Below are positions 21,915 to 34,049 of a stretch of DNA of 64,000 nt, one piece after another (position 1 is the first letter of the stretch; every line of letters begins with the position of its first letter). The DNA comes from Limnanthes douglasii subsp. nivea. Lineage: Eukaryota > Streptophyta > Magnoliopsida > Brassicales > Limnanthaceae. The position numbers and the translations under genes are program-made. The notes under the pieces were generated by a model. The model was not told the DNA's origin and did no database searches. It saw only the letters and a list, made by a program, of their open reading frames with translations. The DNA is taken from assembly GCA_036936605.1 (NCBI GenBank), contig JAUPFV010000005.1, forward strand, positions 1,539,670-1,603,669, given 5' to 3'.

Positions 21915-24060
21915 GTCAAGCTAAAATCTCTTATTTCGAACCTCGTGCTGAAAAGGTTAAAGCTCGTATGGAAGGTTGGATTGTTCCTATGCTTTCTATT
22001 GTTGGTAAAATGGTTCTTATCAACTTTGGATTGTCCTCAATCCTATTCATACTCTCTCGGTTAATCTTGTGTCCAAAGTGTTTTGAAATCTCTTGAAAAA
22101 ATGATGCAGAGTTTTCTCATAAGGTATGATAATAGTAGTCATAATTGGATATGATGGGCCACAGTTACAAATCGTAAAGAAAAGGTGGACTTGGTATTAC
22201 TTCTTTGTTTGACATAGTGAAAGTTTTTCATTTTAAGATGGTTTCCAAATTCATGAAAGTTCAAGGTCTATAAGATGAATTTATGAGAATTAAATTATAA
22301 ATATGGGATGTGGCATCATATTATAGTGTATCTAAAGACAACTCATAATACTTAATAATGTTGATAAAGTGTCTAAATGTTTGGGCTTGGAATTTGGGGA
22401 AATATGGGATATCATTTTGGTATTCTCCATGGTTGTCTGATAAATTAAAACGTCAAGAGGATAATCCTTTTTTGGATGTTTTGGTCAAATATATTTTACG
22501 TGGGCCCGCTAAATTACACTAAGTTCTCTCACATATTCCAAAACTTTTACATCATGAAGTTTATAACTATCAATGTCAACTTCGTCCAAATAAAGATGAT
22601 ACTTAATATGGATTTTGGGTTCCCATGAGGAGTTTTCCACGTATACATTTAAGGCTGAACTTTGAAATCCTATAATCTTCTTAGAGTATAGTAGAATATG
22701 GATGCCTATTCCTCATCCTAAAGGTTTTTTTGGAAGTTTCTCCATTCCAAACTCCTAACGAATGATCAAATTATTTCACGTGCAATTCCACTTGCATCTA
22801 AATATGTATATACATGAGATTTTTGATCATTTTTTTTCCGTAGTGACTTTGCTAATACTTTTGAGGGTTAGTTTGCTTATGGGTTACAACACTCGACATT
22901 TTCTTCAATTTTATAATTATTCAGATTTTATTGCAACAAAAATTAGAGTCAACACCATCATTTTATTATGAATCATTCTCTCCCTATGGTTATTTATTTG
23001 CATGTTTGGAAATGGAGGAATCAATAAATGAATAATATGAGAAAAAATTGGATAAATCATTCTCTCCGTATGGTTATTTATTGGCAGGAAGGATGTTGGT
23101 TCATATTTGTAATGAAATGAAGGTGCTTGATACTCCTAAGTTTCACTCCGGGAGAATCTGGCTTTCACTTAAACTACCAATTTCTCAACCATGTGCGATG
23201 GATTAGACCTCTAGAAGGACAATAAAATTGTTACAATAAAGAATATAATGCTGGAGGAATTTTACGTGATGCAAATGGTGACAAGGTTGTTTATTTTACT
23301 TTGTTTATCGAAAATAAAGATGCTTTATTAGACTGAATTTGTGCTTGACTTTTTTAGGTTGCAATTTTCTTACTCTTTATCTTTGGTTGTTGATTTTATA
23401 GGGGAGGATTCTTAGGTTGTGTTTAATGTTGTGAAATCTCATTCCAAGTGGTTGGTTATAAGGAATGAATTATTTTATATTCGTGATCTTAGTTTTGGGG
23501 CTCAATTTGGATATATTGGCAGAGAGGCAAATAACATTGTTGATTGGTTGATTAAATGTGAACATAGAGTCTATGGGGAAACGTTCATTTTTTCTATTGA
23601 TGATACTTAACCAAAAAGATATATATGGAATAATTCTTGGGTTTGGGATCTTTTCAAACTAGCTAACGTTCCTTGCAATCATATTTGATACAATTGGGAG
23701 GCTATAATTCATGTTATTCATAACGGTTCATATGATGCCGATGTTGAGATTCACTTTAACTTCAAACAAATTTTTATGGAGTATCAGAACATCATTTCTC
23801 CTCACTTTACTTTATTGTCGCTTCTAGGATTGTTACGTCCTTATTTTACATGTCTACCGTTTTTTAGACTCAAGCTATTATTGGGTTGTTTAGTCAAATT
23901 ATTTTTATATTTTAGAAAGTCTATGCGAATGTATCTCAAAGTAATTATAGTCTATTGTGGGTGGGTATGTTGAAAATATAGAATGACCATGTCCGATTTT
24001 TTAAGATCCTTTTGAAATGCTCCGGCCTGTAATTTTTATTTCTTATTAATAAAATTATAC
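21915..24060 (+). pseudogene. L1-type LINE 3' half
   Basis: The plus strand shows the segment after the reverse transcriptase of plant LINEs: VKARMEGWIVPMLSIVGKMV, IPIHTLSVNLVSKV and a stretch around 22130-22260 containing WATVTNRKEK. Later pieces (22680-22960) fall where the zf-RVT zinc finger should be. RNase H follows, with GGILRDANGDKVVYFT (about 23255-23305) and then, at 23419-23610, FNVVKSHSKWLVIRNELFYI and GYIGREANNIVDWLIKCEH. REAN-x-x-x-DWL is the end motif of the domain. A non-coding tail with AATAAAATTATACTTCTATG follows near 24046. Frameshifts and stops are frequent. Confidence 0.75.
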
Positions 24061-24110
24061 TTCTATGGACGAGTTTTATCCCAAAAATATATATGCTGCG
24101 ATAATATATG

Positions 24111-24382
24111 ATATTTCTCTAACTGCTAAGATATGTGGTTAAGTGTATGTTTGACTTAGTCCAAATAGATATTTACATGCTTCAATAAGATTACATGTCG
24201 ATCGGCTCGAGATAGGCCAATTAGACCTTTATCAATTATTACTATTATTATTATTTATAATGGTGTAATTAGTCAAGCCCCCGAATCAATCGATTTATAA
24301 ATCTTATCTAAACATGTAAATAACTATGCGGACAAAGTTAGAAATATATTTAACCAAATATCTTAGTGGTTAGAGAAATATC
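24111..24382. mobile_element. 272-bp inverted-repeat MITE
   Basis: The left end GATATTTCTCTAACTGCTAA is the imperfect reverse complement of the right end TTAGTGGTTAGAGAAATATC. Pairing continues inward through TTTACATG ... AATAAGATT and GGCCAATTAGACC. A short AT-rich middle contains an ATT triplet run. The whole sequence can fold into a long hairpin. A half copy lies at 5298-5436. No coding sequence, and no clear target duplication. Confidence 0.75.
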
Positions 24383-25090
24383 ATCTACTCCCCCCCGTAT
24401 ATGATGGAGATATTATTATAATGCGAATAATATATAGAGGTCCTACTTCATTCAAAATCATCTACTACCCCATAACGTTTTTTTACTATTATTCTATTCT
24501 TAACCGAAGTCTCTAATTATGAACCTATTATTTTATTAAGCAAACATCTAATTTACTTACGCATTGATATCTATTTTGGCTATATTAAGAGTTAAAAAAG
24601 ACCACATCAATTAGCACCGTCTGTGGGAACTTAATAAAACAAAATTATATCAAGAGTAAAAAAAATTAAAAACCTTAGATGTGACACGTGGTTATAAACA
24701 CAGATATGTCAGTCCACAAGGAGATTGAATTGGAACTTCCACCAAATCGTAAACCAAATTCCATTGTAGTCAACATCCGAAGAAAGAAGGAGATGAATTT
24801 TCCATCACCAACTGATATTGAGAGTTTATCTCAAGAGCTGACAAGTCAATAAGATATATACTTTTTGCATTTGCAGGAGAAACTCTGACCTCAGACTAAT
24901 AGAGTCAAGTCCGTCGTTTGGACAGTCAATACAAAAATAAAGAAAGAAGGCGATGCTGCTATATTACTGTTATTGCAGGATATATATGAAAGAGAGGCTG
25001 ATGAAATGGAGAACGAGATGAGAAGGACATGCAAAAGAGAGAAAGATAGCTATGAGTGAGGATCAAACAATATTGATCGGAGGCAATAAA
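24383..25090 (+). mobile_element. LTR-retrotransposon leader and gag start, copy 1
   Basis: At about 24617 the sequence has TTAGCACCGTCTGTGGGAAC. It resembles the GGCGCCGTCTGTGGGAA leader that follows the LTR in many plant gypsy elements. Then come AGAGTAAAAAAAATTAAAAACC and a gag-like start (from about 24705) with KEIELELPPNRKPNS, PSPTDIESLSQELTS and a later EREADEMENEMRR. Copies lie at 31420-31760 and 28990-29200. Stops near 24850 and 24900 break the frame. The LTR is presumably upstream, in 24383-24610. Confidence 0.5.
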
Positions 25091-25360
25091 ATTTCCATAT
25101 GAATAAAATTAAAAGAAGAACTCTAACATCCAGCTATTTAAAAATAGAAATGAATAGGTCAGAATAAAAGGTGGAAACCAAAATATAAAATTAAATTATC
25201 CTATTCTCGTATCAATAATAAAACTTATGCGAAAATATAAAATATATTTCAAATTTTCTAACGTAAAAAACAAAATCTTAATTTCTCTTGACCGCAAAAA
25301 TTATATTTGTTTATATTTTTAATATCTTTTATAATAGTTGTACCATTTAATAGTTTTTTC

Positions 25361-25870
25361 TTCTCATTCTATTATTGAATAACCATTTAAAGAACTCATA
25401 GGGTCGTGTTTCTAAAGAACATTAATCACACCGTCATATAAGGTGATTTTTTTATGTTTCGATCTACAAAATAATTAGAAAAATAAAAATATATATAGAA
25501 GATGATAGAATTAAATTGAGTGTATTGTATCTTACATGACAAAATCCATCAATATAATTTCTAGATTCATGAATCTCAGTTAGATACACAAAACTTTATT
25601 TTTCAATTTTAACGCTTAAAATAAAAAATTAAAGAGGTATATGTATGTCTAAATGTTTTGAACATAGCAAAACATTACGTAATATATTTTGTTCATTTTT
25701 AATTAGTTAAGTAGGATATATTCAAATATATTTTAAAAAATTAGTGATGTAAGGACGAAAGTGTAGTCGAATACCACGTTCAGTTGGAGCAAACATTAGG
25801 AATCTGAGTTGCTATATAATAAAAACTGTTTCATTTAAACCTAAAATATTGATGATTTTTCTCATACATA
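25361..25870. repeat. diverged repeat family R1, copy 2
   Basis: It aligns with 21061-21640 through GGGTCGTGTTTCTAAAG, CACACCGTCATATAAGG, GATGTAAGGACGAAAGTGTA and GAGTTGCTATATAATA. No gene is seen. The 270 bp before it are plain AT-rich DNA. Confidence 0.55.
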
Positions 25871-27884
25871 TTATATATTTGACTTCAACTATAATGAAAT
25901 CTTGAATAAAATATGTATAATTTTTAATTCTAAACCTAGACCGTTTGAAGAAAAACTATAAATTGATGCTTGACTTTCTCTAAAGAGCTAAACTTTCGCT
26001 CTACATGCCGAACTCCATTTATGGTTGTTTGGTCTATAATATTAAATTTATTAAAATTCATGTATGTTAAAGACGAAGAGTTTAGTTGAAGTCCAACCAT
26101 CATCATGTGTAGTATGACATATATGCGGATATATAAGTTTTGACTAGTTTAGTGTGACGCTTGATATAGTCAGATAACCGATCCTATTAGTCTTTTTAAT
26201 CGTCAGACCTATATAACCAATCTCATGGACTTCAGTTGAGTTGATTTTTGAGTTTGGTGTTGTTTATTTTCCTTATGTTTGTATGTTTTCTGGAAAAAAT
26301 GAATTTTAAAGGAACCAACTTTGATCTAATAAGTATGAGAGATTCGAAGGGCCAAATAAGCCATGCATCTAATAATTAGCTCTAAGGAAGATGAAATATT
26401 GTAATCTTGAGCAATTTATGGGTTGGACGTGTGGTCTCCTCGGCGTTTAAATGGAATCTTCCAAAACTGAAAACAAAAACTAAAAAACTAATGTTGTATA
26501 CTTTTAGCTTGTTGAGATTTGTTTTGAATTGAATTTATATATTTCATATTGATCGATGTATGGTTTTGTTCATGTTGATCTTTGATTTCATTAATTTCCG
26601 CCGTGAGTCTAAAGTTTCATGGTTAATGGGTTTTAGGTTTATTTTTCGCCAATATAATATTATTTTTGAAGTATTATGAGGGTTTTGAAAAGGTGAAATC
26701 ATATGTTCACTTATTGCATAGACTACGAACCGTTTTGTCAGAATATGAAAAACTTTATTTAATTTTTTTTAAACTAACTCTAACCTTTCGGGTCGGAATT
26801 TAAAAACATATATTTTAATACGTTCCAAAAAAATCAATAACTCTTTTGTACTATTCTTTTTCGAAATTTTTTCAAGATACACTTTTTAAACATCATATTT
26901 TACCTTTTCATAAAGTTTAAATCGGATGGTTCGTCGTCTGGGATTAAGATTTGAAATTTTTGGGTTTAGATTTTGTTCAATGTATCTTTATAATGTTGGA
27001 TCATAATTATTTGGGTTTAAGTTATTTAATATTTTATTTATGTATTTGACAAATTAACAAAATTAGTACCTAAAATATGAATTAGATATTTGATTAATTG
27101 GAACTAATTAAAAACAAATTGGTTTTACAAAAATCTTTTTAAATAATTGTTTTTCTAAAACATTACCAGATTTGCATTCTTTGTAAACTAAATTATAAAA
27201 TATAAACCAAATATTTAATAAGTTATTAGTTTATTATACAATAATTTATAAACCGATTATAAAAAGGTACAGAACATTAATAAAAAATTTAACAATATTC
27301 AAACATAAGAAAATATAAATTCAGCCAAATTAGATTTCAGACACTTATTTTCCTTAGATCAATAAAATAGTTTAGATTTAAATATTAAAAAAAGTTTATC
27401 ATCCATTTATTTTGTTAATAATTTAGAATAAAATGATACGATATTGTGAGATTTTATAAATTTATATTATTATTATTATTTGTAATATTTTCAATTGTTG
27501 GAGAGTTTTTAACTTCAATAATCTAAAATTATAATTTTTGGACCTTAATTATAATTCTTTTATTAATGAAATCTATCAATATAATTAAATATTAAAAAAA
27601 TATAATTTTAAACCATGATAAAATCTTTTTATTGATGGTATTGGATTCAGACTATCGTATTCTTTTAACATAAACAAATGATACTATTAGGACAAAGTAC
27701 GGTGCCCATAATGTTTACACATTTTATTAATTTGAAAAGATATATAAATTAAAATTGTATAATTCTCTCGTATCGAATCCTAAAGTTATTTTAAAAATAT
27801 GATGTATTATATTATAAATTAAAAATATATTCTGCCTATATATGAATGTTGAGGATGTTTTGTCTATAGAACTTTCCAGAACAT
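25871..27884. other. AT-rich spacer without recognised features
   Basis: Long runs of A and T and no open frame with recognisable composition. About 26390-26480 is slightly more GC-rich but matches nothing I know. Confidence 0.5.
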
Positions 27885-27888
27885 TCTA

Positions 27889-28063
27889 ATCACCCTCCAC
27901 GAATAAAATGGAAATGAAGTCAATAAAAAAAAATATGATGTGGATTAATAATTTGTGAATTAAGATAAATGTGATTAAGTGTACGAGTTATAATATAATT
28001 ACGAATGGCTAATCTACAACATATTTCTGATCATATATTCCATTTTATTTTGTGGAGGATGGT
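27889..28063. mobile_element. possible 175-bp MITE
   Basis: The left end ATCACCCTCCACGAATAAAA is close to the reverse complement of the right end TTTTATTTTGTGGAGGATGG. About 20 of 26 positions pair, with a 120-bp AT-rich middle. No coding content, and no proven target duplication. Confidence 0.45.
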
Positions 28064-28229
28064 CTTATTTTTTGTATGGATATGTTGAGCATCCTCCGTA
28101 GGTGTACTAATGTAATACATAAATAAAACTTTATAATTCGAGTTGAGTATTTTAAAGTAAAAATAAATTAAATATTGTCTTACAGTTTTTCAACTGTGAC
28201 ATTCAAAATGAAAAATTGAAGTTGTATAA

Positions 28230-28515
28230 GTATGTCTAAGAGTTTGGAACTTAAAAATACATTGAATAACATGCACCATCGAATAGTTGTTAGCTGCGTT
28301 GAACACATTCAAACATTTTTGAAAAAAGCAACGATTTTAGAATGAAAATTTAATCGAAGACACCATTTAAATGGAGCAAAAAAAACATATTTCATCATCT
28401 TCAATAGGATAGGGTAAGTTTCCAACATTAGGACGTCGAGTTGTTATATAATCAAAGAGGTTGTATTCAAACCTAAATTATTGATGGTGTTTCTCGTAGA
28501 TATATTTATGTGGTT
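28230..28515. repeat. diverged repeat family R1, copy 3
   Basis: It aligns with 21390-21640 and 25650-25870 through ATTGAATAACATGCACCATC, ATAGTTGTTAGCTG and CATATTTCATCATCTTC. It is more eroded than copy 1 and has no gene. Confidence 0.5.
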
Positions 28516-28989
28516 TAGTTTGGTTACTAAACAAACATTGCAAAAATATTTGATCTTCTACCACATCCTTTCGAAGTTTGTTATGATCGAGGTGTATTGG
28601 GATTTGTTTGATGGTAACTTTTGGAGATGATTTATTCTTGGTGTATTACTCTTATTACCAACCATTTTTTCATAGAAAAATGGAGAGGTATCAAAAATAT
28701 TAGTGAGATAATAAAGTTGGAGTATTATTAGATTTGAGTGGTATGAGTATGACTACAAAAATAAAATAATTTTAAAAAATAATTATGAGATAAAATATTA
28801 TGTTAGTAAACGAAGAGAGTAAGAAACATAAAAAGATAAAAAATAGATTCGATATAGTAGTTACATGTTCAAGTTAAAATTGAAGGCTTGAGTTTTGCAG
28901 TTTTGATGAAGGTTGTAAAACAATTAGAGAGATAAGTTGTTATTGGTGGGGTGTAATTGAAAAGTTAACAAGAAAAAAACTTGTCGATA

Positions 28990-29200
28990 TTTACATTAGC
29001 AACTCTTATATCAGGCTTGCAGAGTCAAGCCCGCCGTTTAGACATTCAACACTAAGGATAAAAAAGAAGTCAATGATGTTATCTTAGTGTAATTGAAGCA
29101 TAGAAATGAAGGAGATACCGGTGAAAGAGAGAAGGATATGAGAAGTACACGCGAAAAATGGGAAAAAAAGATCTGATTGAGGATCGAATTCGTTAAGGAT
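28990..29200 (+). mobile_element. retrotransposon leader/gag scrap, copy 2
   Basis: It is nearly identical to 31635-31760 over ACATTAGCAACTCTTATATC, CAGAGTCAAGCCCG and TTAGACATTCAACACTAAGG. It continues with a charged stretch (GERE, EGYEKYTRE) resembling 25000-25060. Only the middle of the gag leader is present. Confidence 0.45.
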
Positions 29201-29790
29201 GCCAAATTGTCAAAGACTATGGTAGTAGTGCTAATACATGCACTGCCTCGAGATGGCTTTATACCCCCAACATGTTATCATTAATAATCAAACTTTAGAC
29301 AATTTAATTATCCATTTCCATCCACTCAATCGGGCATGTCTTGAGGAGAAAATGAGTTCCACTAGGCAATACGAATACAATATACTTGGATGGGAACCAA
29401 AGGGCAAAACTAAAACAAAGGGCGCAAAACAGGACTTCCTTCTTCCTCCATTAGTTTTGTGTTAACTTCATAGTGTGAAGTTGTCAATTACTGGTGAGGG
29501 ATTTTTCCTTTCTTTGGCATTATAAATATCACTAGTAAATCACAACATATATTTCTCTTCAATTTTTTTATATATTTCAAAGATCTCATTTCTCAATGAT
29601 GATCTCTTTTATAAGACTTATTGTATAATATGAATTTTTTATATTGACTAGATCTCCTTCAGGTTTATGTTAAAGTTGTCTTATTCCTTAGCTTTTCGAT
29701 TGTTCCACTCGTACAAAACACATCATTTTAATTGTTAACGACTTACTTATACATTATGATTACTGTTCTACTTATTGAAGACCTCGTCAA
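29201..29790. other. spacer with one unassigned short open frame
   Basis: A 75-codon plus frame (29238-29465) has ordinary amino-acid composition, with NNQTLDNLIIHFHPLNRA and GWEPKGKTKTKGAKQDF. I recognise no family. It follows directly on the gag scrap and could be more of the same retroelement. The remainder is AT-rich and empty. Confidence 0.25.
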
Positions 29791-30070
29791 AAGATAAGTT
29801 ATAACAGTCGTATCGTTTTTCCTTACAAATTTTACAATATCTTCGGTGCTTTTAACAAATTTTTTGGCATATTCTTTCACGCTTTCTTCAATTCTTTTTT
29901 TGGAACGAATTATGTATCCTCAATAGATGGAAACACAATAGGCCCCACAAAATCATTTTTAAAGTCTTAGAAAGTATCTAAGTAAGTTTTTGTGCAATCT
30001 CTTGAGAGATCATCGTACCACCATATTACTCCTCCTTTTAGAATTAGGTTAAACGCTCAACATTTAGATT
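29790..30070 (-). pseudogene. retrotransposon gag scrap
   Basis: The minus strand reads GGVIWWYDDLSRDCTKTYLD, a stop, then DFKNDFVGPIVFPSIEDT. After a one-base shift it reads SKKRIEESVKEYAKKFVKST and EDIVKFVRKNDT. The W-Y-x-x-L ... ESVKEYAKKF layout is that of the gypsy-type gag (Retrotrans_gag) domain. Both breaks are visible, and no other part of the element is attached. Confidence 0.5.
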
Positions 30071-30539
30071 CATCGTCTAATATTTTATTGTTAAATTATT
30101 AGACAAGGTCCCCTAAGTTGCATGGTCTGCAAAACTTCCTCATCAAATGATTATCATCATATGAATGTATTATGATGGTGGAACAAACAATTAGCATTTT
30201 AAAAAAACCTAGGTCAAAATATTAAAAAAACAAAACTGATACAAATAGATTATATTGAATAAAATCTTGATATTAAGTGATAACTGATAAAAATTACTTG
30301 CATTCCAAACAATTATAGATTATAATTTGGAGATATTAAAGAGATAATAAGTTTGATTTTTTATTTTTATTATATTTCACCCATAGATTTTATGTTAATA
30401 GTACACCTCTTAAACATTTTTTTCTTGCCTGTTTTTTTGTTTTTCTAAATTCTATATCTTTCAAACCATCTAAATAATAGTAGATAATACCATTGGTTTT
30501 GTTCTTTATGACGAACAAAACTACATCCATAAAAGACAT

Positions 30540-31000
30540 TGTTTTTATTTTTTTAGTTGCATAATTATGTGTAACTAGATTGCACAATAAGTCTGGAAAA
30601 GTAAGTATATTTAAGTTACAAATTACGTGTAATTGGGTTATGAAAATATAATTATGTTCGGTTTCAAAATTACATGCAAATAACTTGCGTTAAAACAATT
30701 ATGTTCAATTGCGAAATTACGTGTACATTAGGTGCGTAAATATGAAGAAAATAGTTGCGTAAATAAGACTTTCATTGCGAAGACGAAACCGTGTTCACTT
30801 GCAAAATTACGTGCAAAATTAGTTGCATAAATAAGGAGAAAAGATTGTGTAAGTAGTGCTTTGGTTGCAAAATAAGTTTGGAAAAAAATTATATTCCAAT
30901 TATGTAATTACGTGTAATTTGGTGGTAAAAAAGAAATTGTGTTTCAGCTCGTAATTAAGTGTAACTTGATTGGGGAAATACGAAAGGAAAACAAAAAAAA
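30540..31000. repeat. degenerate repeats of ATTACGTGTAA
   Basis: ATTACGTGTAA or ATTACGTGCAA-like words recur near 30622, 30718, 30806 and 30907, with weaker ones at 30567, 30681 and 30957. They alternate with TTGCGTAAATAA-like words. Spacing is uneven at 40-100 bp. It looks like an old tandem repeat. No gene overlaps it. Confidence 0.55.
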
Positions 31001-31179
31001 GACTAAAAATATCAGTCAATGTTATACGTGCAATATGTTTTTCTCAAGGTTAAAAATAAATAATTATCAAGTTATACGTGTTTTGTGTGTTCATAGATAT
31101 ATTTAAAGGGTAAAATACCATTTAAGATCCAATACTCAAAGTATTATCCATCTAAGACAAATAAAATATTTTTTACTAG

Positions 31180-31420
31180 AAATAATAGGTTAGGGAGGAG
31201 CAGTAATTGGTAAATATAGGTTATTTCTAAATAAAAGGATGATACGTCAGTTTTTAAAAGATTTAGATCGTTAGATTAAACTAAAATCTACGTTAGAATA
31301 TAAATTAGAAAATGAATGGTTCTAAGATATTATCAGAATTTATGATTGATGTTATGGCGGAATTTATAATACGTCAAGATGGAGATCTGAATGAACCTCC
31401 TTATATTAAGAGTAACTAAG
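31180..31420. repeat. diverged repeat, partner of 21718-21895
   Basis: It shares GGTAAATATAGGTTATTTCT, GATTAAACTAAAATCTACGT and CAGAATTTATGATTGAT with 21718-21895. Here it runs straight into a gag leader, so it may be the end of an LTR. Confidence 0.55.
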
Positions 31421-31760
31421 ATGTTTCCATTAAGAGTAAAAAAAATCTAAACCCTAAAATGTCAAACGTGGTCGACAAGGAGATTAAAATTGAATTTCCA
31501 CCAAATCAACAACCAAAGCCCCATATGGTCAAACACATGCCAAGAAAGAAGCAGGCACAGCTTCCATCATCGACCGAGATTGAGAGTTTGCCGCAACAAT
31601 TGAAAAGTAAACAAGAAAAAATATTTTATGTATTTTACATTAGCAACTCTTATATCACGCTCGCAGAGTCAAGCCCGTCGTTTAGACATTCAACACTAAG
31701 GATAAAAAGGAAGACAGTGATGTTATCTTAGTGTAATTGCAGCATAGGAATGAAATATGA
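31421..31760 (+). mobile_element. retrotransposon leader and gag start, copy 3
   Basis: A 90-codon frame from 31459 begins MSNVVDKEIKIEFPPNQQ and continues PSSTEIESLPQQLKSKQEK. This is the same N-terminus as the copy at 24705. The leader AAGAGTAAAAAAAATCTAAA precedes it. The frame ends at 31731. It is the best-preserved of the three copies. Confidence 0.5.
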
Positions 31761-32616
31761 CTTAAGAAAGATAAACTCCCTCTAGAACCACCATCTTTTT
31801 CCAACAAAAAACATAAATTTTCAGAACAAAACACATTGTTTTCAATTTTTTTCGACCAAATCCCTCATCACAATCTCTTATACTTGTTGACGAGGAGTTT
31901 TTCTCCAGGTTTTTTTATCAATCTGTGTAACCTAAGACCAAAAAAGGTTCAAAATAGTTGATCCTATCTTAGTTCATTATGTTTTTACTCCTCTAGTCAG
32001 ACAATCATGAATCAGAAGCTACTTACGCCGACGGCTTTCTTGGATTTTATAATTCCTTTTTTGCTCCATATCGCAGCCAATGCAAGGCCATTCATCCTCT
32101 TTCATGTTCAACTTGCCCCCAACGCTTCTACTAGTAAACAGAGGAATGATACCCTCTGTTTTTATGCGAATTACAAGCCCTCGGACTACATTTCTTTCCC
32201 GCCCGTCATGTATATGGATTTTTGGATTCAACTCTCGAAGCATTTGCCAACCTTTAACGGAACACCACTCTCCCGATGTCAGAAAAGCCATCGGTACCAT
32301 TGGACTATACTCTTCACCATCATTCTTTCATACTACAGATTATGGCCTCGCCAGAATCATCCTTATAGCCATGCTTTCTCGCTGGTGATCAACCAAACGT
32401 CTTTCCTGACTTACAGTCGTGGCAGTGGAGTTATGAATTCGACGGTTTATTCTAGAATTCATAACTTCTCTCTAACTTCACAGTTACCATTTTTCTCCCG
32501 TAGTTTATTCGAGAGTTCTTTTCTTGGACGTGTGAGACATAACCTTCCTTTCTCTCATTGGCCAAAGAGTTAGTATTATTTGTTTCTGATTCCTACGATG
32601 CAATTTATTTTTCCCC
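31761..32616. other. less AT-rich segment with unassigned frames on both strands
   Basis: At 32000-32575 the base composition is clearly higher in GC. Long frames exist on both strands: 188 codons plus at 32007-32573, and 93 codons minus at 32019-32300. The minus reading looks more protein-like. It has LRELNPKIHIHDGRERNV and MKEDEWPCIGCDMEQKRN, and further up, in broken frames around 32560-32400, RKEGYVSHVQEKNSRINYG and LHCHDCKSGKTFG. I suspect a pseudogene exon on the minus strand but cannot name a family. Confidence 0.3.
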
Positions 32617-32619
32617 TAA

Positions 32620-33629
32620 GATCATGTACACTCGTTGCCTCGTTGGTGTTAAATCTATGGGTTAGTGAGTGCCGCTTAGGAGAGAGAAATATAATTTAGT
32701 TTCATTTAGTTTCTTTTTAGTTAACAACCCAAATTTCACTTAAATGATATCCTTTAAAATCTCATGTTAAACCTTACGTGTAGGAGAGAGAAATAATATT
32801 TTCTTGTTTAATATCTTTGATTTGATTTTATTGTATCTATTAAAATGTTATTTAATTTTATTATCGTATAAAATTTTAAATATTTTGTTTTATTATTTTT
32901 ATGTTGATAAAAAGATCAAAAGCCTTTCTTTTAGAAAATGAGAAGTCCAAAAAGAGAAGAAGTAAAAAAAATAAAAAATACATGAGGATTTGTTAAAGAT
33001 ATGATTTCAAAATATATGAGGATTTATTAAACATATAACTTCTTGAAATATATTAGATCACTAAAGGTGAGAAAAATAAGAAAATACAATAAAAATAATA
33101 TATTTTAGTTTGATCATATCTTTTAAATTAGTTTAAATGTGTCTTTTAAATAACAACTTTTATTTTATCTAATTTATTAGTTTTGTTAATATTTGTTGTC
33201 ATAAAATAATTGATTTTATTTCTATCTATTTTACAACAAGATCTTATATATAACAAATTTTATTTTATTTATATTTATGTTTAAAAATATCTTCGAAATA
33301 TTAAATTTTATTTTTTTATATACTATTTTTAAAATATATTTCAAAAATAGTATATTAAAATTTGTTTTTATTTTTATAAAAATTATATTTTAGTTTTATA
33401 TTTAATAAAAAAACAATAAAATGAAAAAAAAAATTGAAAACTAAAAAAAACCACGAACATGACTTACGTGGCTTTGTTAAGTCGCTCTAGGTATTTAACA
33501 AGACCACTAGTTTTTTTTAAGTTTTTTTTAGTTAACGCATAACTTAACACCTCCATTGAAGTTAATTTAGGAACGCGCTAACAAACAAAATAATTAACAC
33601 ATACTCTAACACGTAGGATGTACATGCTC
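32620..33629. mobile_element. 1-kb non-autonomous PIF/Harbinger-like element
   Basis: The left end GATCATGTACACTCG pairs with the right end CGTAGGATGTACATGCTC, one mismatch in the first 11 bp. TAA lies immediately outside both ends (32617-32619 and 33630-33632). A 3-bp TAA duplication and a G-x-GCATGTACA-type terminus are the marks of the PIF/Harbinger superfamily. The interior is AT-rich and non-coding, so it would depend on a transposase elsewhere. Confidence 0.6.
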
Positions 33630-33632
33630 TAA

Positions 33633-34049
33633 TAGTTATTGCTGGTCCTTAATGCACTCTCTCTCTCTTCATTAATCCCTACTGCTGACTCTAACTGATC
33701 GACTTCTCGAAATCATCAACTCCCTATAAACAACCTCCTTGTCTTTTCCTAACCCTGCACCTTTCTTCTCTCTTAGTCCTCGCACTACCTTCAAATATCA
33801 TAAAAAAACCTCTTCTTCATGTCGTTCAAACAAAAACATCCCGGCTAAGTTCAACGAAGCAAAACCCTCCTCCAATCTCGATGAGATATCCATGCCTAAT
33901 AGACTTTGCTCCACTCTTTCCCTTGAAACTGAATCCTCTTTTCCGTCGTCTAGATCTCCTCACTACTCCTCATGCATTTCATTTTCAAAATATGTGGACC
34001 ATACGTGGTGATTTCCTGTCCGTTGTATAACACAATTGGAATCAAAACA
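33633..34049 (+). other. spacer with an unassigned 90-codon frame
   Basis: A frame at 33739-34011 is rich in Ser and Pro (SFPNPAPFFSLSPRTTF, SSRSPHYSSCISF) and resembles nothing I know. It ends just before recognisable LINE sequence and could be a low-complexity part of that element. Confidence 0.2.

Noticed and set aside
32007..32573. A 188-codon plus-strand gene
   Set aside because: The minus-strand reading of the same DNA is more protein-like. The plus frame has no recognisable domain.
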